The notes: generated by a model not told the origin, from the letters alone. A DNA stretch of 16,750 bases from JBFGRM01 sp041563675 (GCA_041563675.1 JBFGRM010000030.1:1-16750); one strand, 5' to 3'; positions 7,398-15,238 are shown, counted from the stretch's first letter. Made by a program: numbers and translations.

Positions 7398-7910
7398 ATC
7401 GTTGTTCCTAAGCTTCGCGTAAATCGAGAGATCCGGATCAGGGAGGTGCGCGTCATCGGCCCTGACGGCGAGCAGCTCGGCATCCTCCCGACCCAGGACG
7501 CCTACAAAAGGGCCCAGGAGTCGGGGTACGACCTGGTGGAGGTGGCTCCAACAGCACAGCCGCCTGTTTGCCGGATCATGGATTACGGCAAATACAAGTA
7601 CGAGCTGAGCAAGAAGGAGCATCAGGCCAGGCGCCACCAGAAGGGGACGCAGCTCAAGGAGATCAAGCTCCGGCCACGGACGGACAAGCACGACCTGGAG
7701 ATCAAGATCCGCCAGATCAAAAGCTTTTTGGCAGAGGGGAACAAGACCAAGGTGACGGTGACGTTCCGCGGGCGGGAAATGGCGAATCAGGAATTGGGAC
7801 GCAGCATGATGGCATCGGTCATCGAGCAGCTCTCCGAGTTCGGCAACATCGAGTACGCGCCGAGGATGGAGGGACGGAGCTTGATCATGATCGTCTCCCC
7901 AAAGGGTTAG
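7398..7910 (+). CDS. infC: Translation initiation factor IF-3, probable AUC start
   Basis: IF3 binds the 30S subunit, checks initiator tRNA and start codon, and prevents early 50S joining. The N-domain begins VNREIRIREVRVIGPDGEQ and the linker-proximal motif AQPPVCRIMDYGKYKYE is intact; the C-domain ends in MIVSPKG. The earliest ATG/GTG-type start in this frame, GTG at 7446, would cut off the conserved VNREIR segment. The frame is open upstream, and a perfect AGGAGG (7384-7389) lies eight bases before ATC at 7398. An AUC start gives 170 residues. IF3 of E. coli starts at AUU, which lets IF3 repress its own translation, so a rare start here fits the family. The ATG at 7391 is in another frame and stops after six codons. 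thrS ends 26 bases upstream and rpmI follows. Confidence 0.93.
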   Translation: MVVPKLRVNREIRIREVRVIGPDGEQLGILPTQDAYKRAQESGYDLVEVAPTAQPPVCRIMDYGKYKYELSKKEHQARRHQKGTQLKEIKLRPRTDKHDLEIKIRQIKSFLAEGNKTKVTVTFRGREMANQELGRSMMASVIEQLSEFGNIEYAPRMEGRSLIMIVSPKG

Positions 7911-7960
7911 GAATCGATTGAGGAGTGTTTACGAGACCTTCAACAAGCAGGTGAATGACA

Positions 7961-8164
7961 ATGGCACGATTCAAGATGAAATCACACAGTGGCGCAAGCA
8001 AGCGATTTCAGCGGACCGGCAAGGGAAAGTTCTTGCGGCGCAAGGCCAATCGCCGGCACATCCTGACCTCCAAACGTCGCGACCGGAAGCGTCGATTGAA
8101 GGGGCTTGCCCCGGTGCCGAAGACCATGGTCTCGGCCGTGCAGCGTCTGCTTCCACACAGCTAA
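7961..8164 (+). CDS. rpmI: 50S ribosomal protein L35
   Basis: The 67-residue basic protein contains MKSHSGASKRFQRTGKGK and KANRRHILTSKR, typical of L35, a late-assembling 50S protein. Two ATG codons are available, at 7955 and 7961. I choose 7961 because AGGTG (7949-7953) is then seven bases away, whereas it is only one base from 7955. The N-terminus MARFKMKSHSG also fits the family better. The position between infC and rplT is the conserved one. Confidence 0.96.
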   Translation: MARFKMKSHSGASKRFQRTGKGKFLRRKANRRHILTSKRRDRKRRLKGLAPVPKTMVSAVQRLLPHS

Positions 8165-8174
8165 TCACGGTCAT

Positions 8175-8248
8175 GGTAATTGGGTAAATCGGTAATCGGG
8201 TAATTGCCGGATTACCCAGTTGCCGAATTACTTCGTTACCCAATTACC
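8175..8248. repeat. Nested hairpin of GGTAATT-like units between rpmI and rplT
   Basis: GGTAATTGGGTAA (8175-8187) is the exact reverse complement of TTACCCAATTACC (8236-8248). Inside it, GGGTAAT (8198-8204) pairs with ATTACCC (8211-8217) around a 6-base loop. At least eight GGTAATT-like heptamers in both orientations fill about 80 bases. The structure would sit in the polycistronic mRNA just before the rplT ribosome binding site. Confidence 0.75.
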
Positions 8249-8288
8249 TAATTACCTAGTTGAGGAAAACGGAAGAGGAGATGATCAG

Positions 8289-8642
8289 ATGCCACGAGTG
8301 AAAGGTGGGCCGAAAACCAGAACGCGAAGAAAGAAGAGACTGAAGCTCGCCAAAGGACAGTATGGAGGACGAAGCCGGTTGTTCCGCAGCGCCACCGAAT
8401 CGGTGGACAAAGGGCAAGCCTACGCCTACGCCGGTCGCAAGCATCGGAAACGTGATTTTCGCCGGCTCTGGGTGACGAGAATCAGCGCGGCCGTCCGCGA
8501 GCAGGGGTTGACCTACAGCCGCTTCATGAACGCGCTCAAGAAGGCAAAGATCAGTCTTGACCGCAAGGTGTTGTCGGATATGGCGATCAAGGACCCGGCC
8601 GGATTCGACAAGCTGACGCAGCTCGCCAAAGCACAGTCCTGA
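8289..8642 (+). CDS. rplT: 50S ribosomal protein L20
   Basis: The 117-residue basic protein starts MPRVKGGPKTRTRRKKRLKLAK and carries the GYGG-like GQYGGRSRLF and HRKRDFRRLWVTRI segments of L20, needed early in 50S assembly. L20 represses its own operon in E. coli and B. subtilis by binding leader mRNA. The frame is open upstream to 8220, but that extension lies in the repeat hairpin, and the proper start at 8289 has GAGGAG (8275-8280) eight bases upstream. It ends the thrS-infC-rpmI-rplT operon. A palindromic element follows, and the next operon converges from the other strand. Confidence 0.97.
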   Translation: MPRVKGGPKTRTRRKKRLKLAKGQYGGRSRLFRSATESVDKGQAYAYAGRKHRKRDFRRLWVTRISAAVREQGLTYSRFMNALKKAKISLDRKVLSDMAIKDPAGFDKLTQLAKAQS

Positions 8643-8661
8643 TCGGCGGGCGAGATCGGTC

Positions 8662-8731
8662 CGTCATTCCAGCGGACGCGGGAATCATCTGTCAGGGGAA
8701 ACCCTGGATTCCTGCTTTCGCAGGAATGACG
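8662..8731. repeat. REP-like CGTCATTCC palindromic element, likely bidirectional stop region
   Basis: CGTCATTCC (8662-8670) and GGAATGACG (8723-8731) are perfect inverted ends of a 70-base unit. Inside are two hairpins: ATTCC-aGCggacGCg-GGAAT (8666-8685) and ATTCCTGC-tttc-GCAGGAAT (8708-8727). It lies between the convergent genes rplT and pheT, and related copies occur near 15311 and, decayed, near 3460. A shared CCCGGTTTCCGCC follows at 8753-8765 and 15349-15361. A role in termination or mRNA stability is inferred. Confidence 0.7.
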
Positions 8732-8774
8732 GAGAAGAAGGTTCTTCCGCCTCCCGGTTTCCGCCTCCCGATCC

Positions 8775-10487
8775 TTACTCGACTAATCTCCCCACATCCA
8801 ACTCGAAGACGACCGACGGCATCGTGACCTGCCAGGCCTCCAGGACCTCGGGGTGCAGCTCCCCGATGATGCCCACGGGCCGACCCCGAACGATGATGCG
8901 CCCGGCTCTGCCGGTCAGGAAGGAGGGGTGGTCCAGAGCCTCCAGCGAGTACGGTACATCCAGGTAGAAGAGGAGAAGATCGAGGCAGGAATGGATCTCG
9001 GAAAAGTTGGCCGCCGCATGGGCGATGAACGCGCCAAGCACCAGAGCCGTTCGCCCGGGGTCCCCGTCGTTGGAATCCGGGATCGCGACCTCACCCACCT
9101 CAAACAGCCGATGCGGGTAGAAGGATCGCGAGGAGGCCGCCTCGACCCGGAGCAGGGCGGGCGTGATCCATTGCCGAAGGCAGGCGAAACTCTGCGACAT
9201 GACATTGTCCACCTCGACCAGCCTGCCCCATTCGGTCCCGGCGACCTTCATGCGGTCGCAAAAATCCTCCCGGGCTCCGAGGATGTTGGCGACGACTTCC
9301 TGGAAGCCCTGACCCACCATCAGGTCGCGGACACGATCCGACACCTCCTCCAGGCGAGACAGTCCCCCCACGGTGAATTGTGAAGGGAGCACGGGGCCGA
9401 ACGTGTCGTACCCGCAGCTGATGGCGACGTCTTCGATGACATCCACCGCGTGCATATAATCGTTCCGGTAGGGGGGCAGCTTGACGGAGACCCGCCCGCC
9501 GGCGAGCTTCACCTCGTACCCGTAGGCCTGCAGCGCCGATTGAACCTTCTTGCCTCCGAGCTTCTGGCCAAGCGCGCTCTCGATGGATTCCAACCCGATG
9601 TGCCGGGGCTTGGAGAAGTCCAGTGGTGTCCGCACGGTCTTTCCAAAAAGGGTGCGGTAGGGATACTGAGCCTCGACGGGCTCGATCCGGGCGCCCCGGT
9701 CGGCGAGGTTCGCCGCCAGGATGTTGATGGTCAACACCACCATGACCAGATCCGTGCCGGTGACCTCGACGAAGAGGTCCGTATCCCCGACGCGCACCTC
9801 GCCAATTTCCCGACTGTTGATGATCGGCGGCAGCGACAGCACCTGCCCCTCCTCATCCCGAAGCAGCGGGACACGGTCATGCCCGCTGATAATGGGCCCG
9901 TACTCGACCCCCTTGGGGTGGACGGCCAGGACCTCGCGCAGCGACATCTTGTCTTCGAACCCGAGGGGGGTGAACCGCGCTTCGTCCGGCTTGACCAGGT
10001 CATAGGTCACGGGAAACGCGATATGCTCCAGCCGATACAGCCCGATGGAGACGGAGCGCCGCTTGCGGCCGTAAATGTCCGCGAGCTTTTCCTGCACCTG
10101 GATGAGCTGGGTCAGCCCTTCCTCGGTGATGCGATGCCCGGTTGCCGTGCAGGCCGCGACGAAGGGCCGGATCTTCTCCATGCCGGACACGACCCGGATG
10201 CGATGCTTCGAAGCCCGCGCGGGCTTGAGCCAGGGATACCGCCCATTTCGTCCGATCAGCTTCGCGCGGATCTGGCGGGCGATCCCCTCGCAGGACCAGA
10301 GATCCGGCCGGTTGCTGTCCGACAGTTCGACCCGCAGCTCATCGGTGTCGGTGTCGTGGCCCTTGAGCTCTCCCTTGACCAGCGACAGGCAGGATTCGAT
10401 GAGCTCCATCGAGACCGGCGCGCGCACCGCCCCGTCACGATTGAGGAGGTCCTCGAGGTCTTTGCGATTGATGGAGATCGTCGGCAT
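8775..10487 (-). CDS. pheT: Phenylalanine-tRNA ligase beta subunit, archaeal/eukaryotic type
   Basis: The 570-residue protein starts MPTISINRKDLEDLLNRDG and has NRPDLWSCEGIARQIR at 59-74. It continues through a B3/4-type region, a B5 domain ending near PPYRNDYMHAVDVIEDVAI, and the core catalytic-like domain. The length fits archaeal and spirochaete PheT (about 550) rather than the common bacterial form (about 790). It lacks the N-terminal tRNA-binding OB domain and the C-terminal ferredoxin-fold anticodon domain. The beta subunit holds the editing site and pairs with PheS as a heterotetramer. It begins 18 bases after pheS stops, without a clear ribosome binding site, so coupled translation is likely. 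It converges on rplT. Confidence 0.95.
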   Translation of the reverse strand: MPTISINRKDLEDLLNRDGAVRAPVSMELIESCLSLVKGELKGHDTDTDELRVELSDSNRPDLWSCEGIARQIRAKLIGRNGRYPWLKPARASKHRIRVVSGMEKIRPFVAACTATGHRITEEGLTQLIQVQEKLADIYGRKRRSVSIGLYRLEHIAFPVTYDLVKPDEARFTPLGFEDKMSLREVLAVHPKGVEYGPIISGHDRVPLLRDEEGQVLSLPPIINSREIGEVRVGDTDLFVEVTGTDLVMVVLTINILAANLADRGARIEPVEAQYPYRTLFGKTVRTPLDFSKPRHIGLESIESALGQKLGGKKVQSALQAYGYEVKLAGGRVSVKLPPYRNDYMHAVDVIEDVAISCGYDTFGPVLPSQFTVGGLSRLEEVSDRVRDLMVGQGFQEVVANILGAREDFCDRMKVAGTEWGRLVEVDNVMSQSFACLRQWITPALLRVEAASSRSFYPHRLFEVGEVAIPDSNDGDPGRTALVLGAFIAHAAANFSEIHSCLDLLLFYLDVPYSLEALDHPSFLTGRAGRIIVRGRPVGIIGELHPEVLEAWQVTMPSVVFELDVGRLVE

Positions 10488-10505
10488 AGGGATCGGGGGG
10501 CGTCG

Positions 10506-12074
10506 CTACAGGCGTGCGCGCGTCGTCCTGATCAACTCGAGGTTGGTGGTAAAGAGATCTCTGATGTCATGGATGCCCAGCGCGACCATCGCCATGCGGT
10601 CCAAGCCCAATCCCCAGGCGATCACGGGCACCCGAACGCCAAGCGGCAGCGTGACCTCCGGACGGAGCAGACCGGCACCGCCCAATTCCATCCATCCCAG
10701 CCTGGGGTGGCGGACATGCAACTCGACGGACGGCTCCGTGAAGGGAAAATAGGCGGGCATGAACTTGCTCTCCTTAGCCTGGGCGATTTCCCGGGCAAAG
10801 AGGCCGAGCAAGCCCAAGAGCGTACGAAAGGTGATCTCCGCCCCGAGGACGATCCCCTCGATCTGATAAAAATCGGGGGCATGGGTGGCATCGACCTGGT
10901 CGTATCGGAAGCAACGGGCGATCGAGAAGTATTTCCCGGGCACCTCCGGTCCTGAGGCCAGCGTGCGCGCGGAGACGGCGGTGCCCTGGCTCCGCAGAAT
11001 CATCCGTCGCGAGCGCTCGAGGTCGAATTGATACCCCCAGCCGGTCGAGGCCGTCTCGCCGCCGTCGTGGTGGGCCGCGGCGACATTCGACAGGAACGGT
11101 TCGGGGATCTCCTCGGCCGCCTTGGGTTCCTTCACGAAATAGACGTCGTGAATGTCGCGGGCCGGGTGGAACTGCGGCATGTACAGCGCGTCCATGTTCC
11201 AAAACTCGGTTTCGACGAGGGGTCCGCGCATCTCCCGGAATCCCATCCCCACGAACTTCGCTTTGACAGTGTCGAGGAATTCCCGGTAGGGGTGGCGTTT
11301 GCCCGCGCCGATCCTCGGCGCACGAAGGCTGATCGTGTACTTGCGGAACCGCTTGTTGCGCCAGCTCCCATCCTTCAGCAACTCGGGCGTCAATTGGGAC
11401 ACCTCGTCGGTGCCGCCGTGCGCTCGGATCATCCCCACCGCCTCGCGCCCCTCCGGGGTCAGGCTGTACGTGCGGAACACCTGATCATCGATCCGAAACG
11501 GCTCGCGCGTGTTGCCCCGCTTGACCGCATACTGACGAATCACGCGCTGCATCGCCTCCGGAAACGCGTCCAGCGTCCGGCGTGTTCCCCGCAATTGTTG
11601 CAACAACGTGCGCAGAGCTTCCGCGGTGGGGCTCGGCCTGTCCGTGGACTGGATCACTCCTCCTGCCACGATCTGGATCGCCCCCTCTTTCTTGAGACAG
11701 CCGATGGCCCCGCTGATCTCGCTGGGCTCGAGCTGCTCGCGCGCCTGGATGTCCTGGATGGTCAACCGCGCATCACGCTCGGCGGCCTCCCGCAGGGACG
11801 ACAAGATTCGCTCGATCGGCGCGTATTTCTCGAAGAACTGCTCGCCCGTCGTGGTCAGCGAGACCTGGGAGACGACCCGCTCCGACTCGACCCGAACGAG
11901 CGACTTGGCCAGGAGCCACTCGATGGCCATGTTGAGCTGCGAGGGCTCCAGCCCCGAGGCCTTCGCGATGTCCTCCTCGGACGAAGCTTTCCCCGAGGCG
12001 GCGCCGGCGAGCACGCCCAGCGTCTTGATCTCAAGCGGATGCAGCGTATCGATGAGGTTGTCCACTTCAGCCAT
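10506..12074 (-). CDS. pheS: Phenylalanine-tRNA ligase alpha subunit, archaeal/eukaryotic type
   Basis: The 522-residue protein is far longer than bacterial PheS (about 330-350). Residues 1 to about 230 form winged-helix repeats (LHPLEIKTLGVLAG, GEQFFEKYAP), as in archaeal and eukaryotic alpha subunits, in place of the bacterial coiled-coil arm. The class II core starts at HPYREFLDTVKAKFVGMGF (261-279), with ETEFWNMDALYMPQFHPARD (288-307). Motif 2 is ARCFRYDQVDATHAPDFYQ (386-404) and motif 3 is GLGLDRMAM (488-496). WMELGGAGLLRPEV (461-474) lines the amino-acid pocket. It charges tRNA-Phe together with PheT. No strong ribosome binding site is seen; rpe ends 45 bases upstream. The type is unusual for a bacterium and suggests horizontal acquisition. 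Confidence 0.96.
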   Translation of the reverse strand: MAEVDNLIDTLHPLEIKTLGVLAGAASGKASSEEDIAKASGLEPSQLNMAIEWLLAKSLVRVESERVVSQVSLTTTGEQFFEKYAPIERILSSLREAAERDARLTIQDIQAREQLEPSEISGAIGCLKKEGAIQIVAGGVIQSTDRPSPTAEALRTLLQQLRGTRRTLDAFPEAMQRVIRQYAVKRGNTREPFRIDDQVFRTYSLTPEGREAVGMIRAHGGTDEVSQLTPELLKDGSWRNKRFRKYTISLRAPRIGAGKRHPYREFLDTVKAKFVGMGFREMRGPLVETEFWNMDALYMPQFHPARDIHDVYFVKEPKAAEEIPEPFLSNVAAAHHDGGETASTGWGYQFDLERSRRMILRSQGTAVSARTLASGPEVPGKYFSIARCFRYDQVDATHAPDFYQIEGIVLGAEITFRTLLGLLGLFAREIAQAKESKFMPAYFPFTEPSVELHVRHPRLGWMELGGAGLLRPEVTLPLGVRVPVIAWGLGLDRMAMVALGIHDIRDLFTTNLELIRTTRARL

Positions 12075-12119
12075 GGTGTCGTCTGCGTCGTGGGGATGGA
12101 AAAGGCGGCCCGGCAGCGC

Positions 12120-12815
12120 CTAGGTCGCCGCGCGCTTCTGCTGCGCCACGCTTTCCCCGGCATGGCGCATCGCTTTGATGGTGGCGGCGTAGTCCCGGCT
12201 CCGAAAGATCGCGGATCCCGCGACCAGGATCTCGGCGCCCGCTTTCACCACATCGGCTGCGTTGTCGACCTTGATGCCGCCGTCCACTTCCACCAGCGCG
12301 TGGCTGCCGGTCCGACGGATCAGGTCGCACGTGTGGGCGATCTTCCGCAACGTGGCGGGGATGAACTCCTGGCCGCCGAACCCCGGATTCACGGACATGA
12401 TGAGAACCAGGTCGACGTCGGCAAGGATTTCTTCGAGCGTCGAGAGCGGCGTCGCGGGGTTGAGCGTCACGCCCGCCTTCACCCCGCGCTCCTTGATGGA
12501 TTGCACGGTGCGATGCAGGTGCGGGCAGGCTTCCACGTGCACCGTCAGGTAGCTGGCGCCGGCATCCGCAAACTCGGGGATGAACGCGTCGGCGTTCGTG
12601 ATCATCAGGTGCACATCGAGCGGCAGCTTCGTCACCTTGGCCAGCGCCTCGACAATCGGCGGCCCCGCAGTCAGGTTGGGCACGAAGTGCCCGTCCATGA
12701 CGTCGACATGGAGCAGGTCGGCTCCGGCTTGCTCCACTCGGGCGGCCTCCTCGGCCAGCCGAGCGAAGTCGGCGGAGAGGATGGACGGCGCAATCTGCAC
12801 GCGGGGCACGGTCAT
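12120..12815 (-). CDS. rpe: Ribulose-phosphate 3-epimerase
   Basis: The 231-residue TIM-barrel enzyme interconverts ribulose 5-phosphate and xylulose 5-phosphate in the pentose phosphate or Calvin pathway. The start IAPSILSADFARL and metal/catalytic residues H36 and D38 (HVDVMDGHFVPN), H69 (DVHLM) and D178 (EVDGGI) are all visible. SVNPGFGGQ (141-149) is the phosphate-loop motif. I start it at 12815, because ATG there overlaps the rsmB stop as ATGA, a classic coupled junction, and gives the family's N-terminus. The in-frame start at 12842 would add nine residues inside rsmB. It is the one metabolic gene in a translation operon; rpe next to rsmB is seen in other bacteria. Confidence 0.96.
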   Translation of the reverse strand: MTVPRVQIAPSILSADFARLAEEAARVEQAGADLLHVDVMDGHFVPNLTAGPPIVEALAKVTKLPLDVHLMITNADAFIPEFADAGASYLTVHVEACPHLHRTVQSIKERGVKAGVTLNPATPLSTLEEILADVDLVLIMSVNPGFGGQEFIPATLRKIAHTCDLIRRTGSHALVEVDGGIKVDNAADVVKAGAEILVAGSAIFRSRDYAATIKAMRHAGESVAQQKRAAT

Positions 12816-14269
12816 GAATGTCCAGCCTTTCGCAGGCGGCACGCGAAGAACGCGTCCATGGATGTCATCGAAGTCAGCGTGGACAGGTAACCTTGGCTGG
12901 TCAGGAGGGTCCGTCTGCCCTCAGACAACCAGGGCTCGACGCTTTCTCTCCGGAACTCCGCGTGGTTCTTGGAGAATTGCTCGATGACGTGCTCGTTTTC
13001 CTCGGGCTCGGTCGAGCACGTACTATAGACTAACCTGCCGCCAGGCCGCAAGAGAGAGGCGACTTGATCGAGGATCGACAATTGCCGAGCGTGGTGCCCC
13101 GCGAGGACATCGGCTCCCTTTTGCCACTTGGCCTCGGGGTGACGTTTGAGGACCCCCAGCCCGCTGCAAGGCGCGTCGACGAGCGCGCAGTCGAAGGAGT
13201 CCTGGTCTAACGCGTCCTTCCTTTGTCCACTCGAGGGCCGGCACCAGTCGTGCTCCAGTGGACGAACGATGCCGATGCCGAGCCGCGCGCAGTTCTCGCG
13301 GAGCAGGCGCAGGCGCCGCTCACTGCGATCCACAGCGATGATCTCCCCACGGTTCTGCATCAGGGCCGCCAGATGCGTCGACTTCCCTCCAGGTGCGGCG
13401 CAGGCGTCCAGCACCCGCTCGCCGGGCTGCGGGGCGAGCAGCGGCGGAACCAGTTGCGCCGCCTCATCCTCGACGTAATAGAGGCCCTCCTGATAATGAG
13501 GCAAGTCCGCCACGGCGCCCTGCTTCTCCACGGTCACTCCGACAGGGCTGATGGCCGTGGGCCTGGCGGGGAGTCCGGCCTGAGCGAGCCGTTCGAGCAG
13601 ATCAGCGCGCGTGAGCTTCAAGCTGTTCGTCCGCAGCGTGAGTGGCGGGACGAGCAAGGTCGCCTGGCACAACCGCTCGCACAAGGCATAGCCGTAGCGA
13701 TCCAACCAGCGCTCGACGAGCCAGGCGGGACAGGAGTCACGCACAGCGAGGGCCTGGACCGGCTCGCACGCGGGATCGGGCAGGGCAGGGGGCGCCTGCC
13801 GGGTCAGGCCGCGGAGCACAGCGTTGGTCAAGCCCCTCCATCGTCCCGACGCTCGATCGCGCCCGCCCGCCGCAAGCGTGACCGATTCATTCACGGCGGC
13901 GGAGGCGGGAACCTTGTCGAGATGGAGAAGCTGGTAGGCGCCGAGCCGCAAGGCGATCCGGACGGGAACGGGCAGGCGCGCCACCGGGCGATCGGCCACG
14001 TGATTCAAACGCCAGTCCAGCGAGGCCTGGCGGCGCAGGACCCCGTAGATCAGCTCCATACCGAGCCGGCGGTCACGCGCGTCGAGCCGCGCATCCTCGA
14101 ACGCGTCATCGAGCAGCTCGTCGGCGAACTCTTCGGTTCGCTCCAGCGCGCAGAGAACCTCATGCGCAACTTTGCGGGCAGGACTTGGCCCGCGGGAAGT
14201 GCTGAGTCCGGAGTGCTGAGTGCCGAGCGGCTTCTTCCCTGCGCTTTTCCCCTTTCGCTCGATACTCAT
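12812..14269 (-). CDS. rsmB: 16S rRNA m5C967 methyltransferase RsmB with repeat-encoded N-terminus
   Basis: The 485-residue protein adds a methyl group to 16S rRNA cytosine 967. An N-terminal NusB-like RNA-binding domain covers about 29-160 (NAVLRGLTR at 149-157), and a Rossmann methyltransferase domain covers about 200-480. SAM motif LDACAAPGGKS is at 287-297. The two catalytic cysteines are C368 (DAPCSGLG) and C418 (YSTCSTEP). The family normally begins near SPARKVAHEVL, which is residue 29 here. The first 28 residues include GTQHSGLSTSRG, encoded by one arm of an inverted repeat (14196-14227). No ATG, GTG or TTG codon exists between the repeat and the NusB domain, so the repeat-borne ATG at 14269 appears to be the real start. 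fmt ends 24 bases upstream. Confidence 0.95.
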   Translation of the reverse strand: MSIERKGKSAGKKPLGTQHSGLSTSRGPSPARKVAHEVLCALERTEEFADELLDDAFEDARLDARDRRLGMELIYGVLRRQASLDWRLNHVADRPVARLPVPVRIALRLGAYQLLHLDKVPASAAVNESVTLAAGGRDRASGRWRGLTNAVLRGLTRQAPPALPDPACEPVQALAVRDSCPAWLVERWLDRYGYALCERLCQATLLVPPLTLRTNSLKLTRADLLERLAQAGLPARPTAISPVGVTVEKQGAVADLPHYQEGLYYVEDEAAQLVPPLLAPQPGERVLDACAAPGGKSTHLAALMQNRGEIIAVDRSERRLRLLRENCARLGIGIVRPLEHDWCRPSSGQRKDALDQDSFDCALVDAPCSGLGVLKRHPEAKWQKGADVLAGHHARQLSILDQVASLLRPGGRLVYSTCSTEPEENEHVIEQFSKNHAEFRRESVEPWLSEGRRTLLTSQGYLSTLTSMTSMDAFFACRLRKAGHS

Positions 14270-14303
14270 GCCTCAGTACTCAGGACCCAGCACTCAGCAC
14301 TTC
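14196..14303. repeat. Inverted repeat across the fmt/rsmB junction
   Basis: Arm 14196-14227 and the reverse complement of 14272-14303 match at 26 of 32 positions, with GAAGTGCTGAGT identical at the outer ends. Both arms are made of imperfect AGTGCTG / AGTCCTG units. The 44-base spacer holds the rsmB start codon. One arm supplies the last fmt codons (AAGTGCTGA), the other encodes part of the RsmB N-terminus. Confidence 0.8.
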
Positions 14304-15238
14304 TCTTTCCCGAGGACGAGTCCAGGCTTGACGGGATGGCCGGCCAGGTAGGCCGCAGCGCTCATCCGGCGCTTGTTCGGGGGTTGAAGCTCCATGATGA
14401 CCAGGGCGCCCTCGCCGGTTGCGACCGTGATACCTTTTGGGCTTGCCTGGATGACCGTGCCCGGAGGCGGGCTGGCCGGGATATCGGCTGACCGCGCGGC
14501 GCGCCAGATTTTCCATTGCTCCCCACCGGCGAACGTAAAGGCGACGGGCCAGGGCGACATGCCCCGCACCTGGTTGACCAGGTCCGCGGCGCGCCGGGTC
14601 CAATCGATCAGCCCGTCTTCCTTTTTCAATAGCGGTGCCATCGTGGCCTGCGCATGGTCTTGTGGTTGGGGGACGATGGTGCCTTCTTTCATGCGGTGAA
14701 TCGTCTCGACGAGAAGGCGGCCGCCGAGCTCCGCCAGGCGCGGGGCCAGCTCGCCCGCGGTTTCGTCCGGACCGATCGTCAGCCGCTCCTGCAGCAGCAT
14801 CTGCCCGGTATCCATGCCCTCGTCCATCAGCATCGTCGTGATGCCGGTTTCCTTTTCGCCGTTGATGACAGCCCACTGGACGGGGCCCGCGCCGCGATAT
14901 TTGGGGAGGAGCGAGCCGTGGACATTCACACAGCCCTTCGGCGGAAGCTGGAGGATCACGGGCGGGAGGATGCGCCCGAAGGCTGCGACGGCAACCAGCT
15001 CCGGCTGCCAGGCGCGCAATGCGTCCAGGAAGGCCGAGTCCTTCATCTTGGTCGGTTGCAGGTAGGGGATGCGCTCGCGTTTGCAGAGAACTTTGACGGG
15101 GGACGCTGCGAGGGTCTGGCCCCTTCCCTTGGGCCGGTCCGGCTGCGTGACGACGCCCACGACGTCGTCGGGTGAGCGGAGCAAAGCGACGAGCGATGGC
15201 ACCGCGAAGTCTGGTGTCCCCATGAACACGATGCGCAT
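14294..15238 (-). CDS. fmt: Methionyl-tRNA formyltransferase
   Basis: The 314-residue enzyme formylates Met on initiator tRNA, using 10-formyltetrahydrofolate. The N-terminal Rossmann domain starts MRIVFMGTPDFAVPSL. Catalytic residues are N105 and H107 in NVHGSLLPKYRGAGP and D143 in DEGMDTG. The C-terminal OB-type tRNA-binding domain follows from about 205. Length is normal. The last residues (KEKC) are encoded by the inverted repeat at the rsmB junction. The peptide deformylase gene def, often upstream of fmt, is absent here. fmt is first in fmt-rsmB-rpe-pheS-pheT, and the initiator tRNA gene lies divergently about 175 bases away. The ribosome binding site is weak, and I could not identify a confident promoter. 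Confidence 0.97.
   Translation of the reverse strand: MRIVFMGTPDFAVPSLVALLRSPDDVVGVVTQPDRPKGRGQTLAASPVKVLCKRERIPYLQPTKMKDSAFLDALRAWQPELVAVAAFGRILPPVILQLPPKGCVNVHGSLLPKYRGAGPVQWAVINGEKETGITTMLMDEGMDTGQMLLQERLTIGPDETAGELAPRLAELGGRLLVETIHRMKEGTIVPQPQDHAQATMAPLLKKEDGLIDWTRRAADLVNQVRGMSPWPVAFTFAGGEQWKIWRAARSADIPASPPPGTVIQASPKGITVATGEGALVIMELQPPNKRRMSAAAYLAGHPVKPGLVLGKEKC

Noticed and set aside
8175..8260. CRISPR array reading of the GGTAATT units
   Set aside because: Units are about seven bases, in both orientations, without regular spacers or cas genes.
8220..8288. Upstream start for L20
   Set aside because: It would translate the repeat hairpin; the start at 8289 has a strong ribosome binding site and the family N-terminus.
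9450..12890. Long plus-strand frames over pheT, pheS and rpe
   Set aside because: Shadows of the minus-strand synthetase and epimerase genes, with no recognisable domains.
13223..14491. 422-residue plus-strand frame over rsmB and the end of fmt
   Set aside because: Antisense to two genes with intact catalytic residues.
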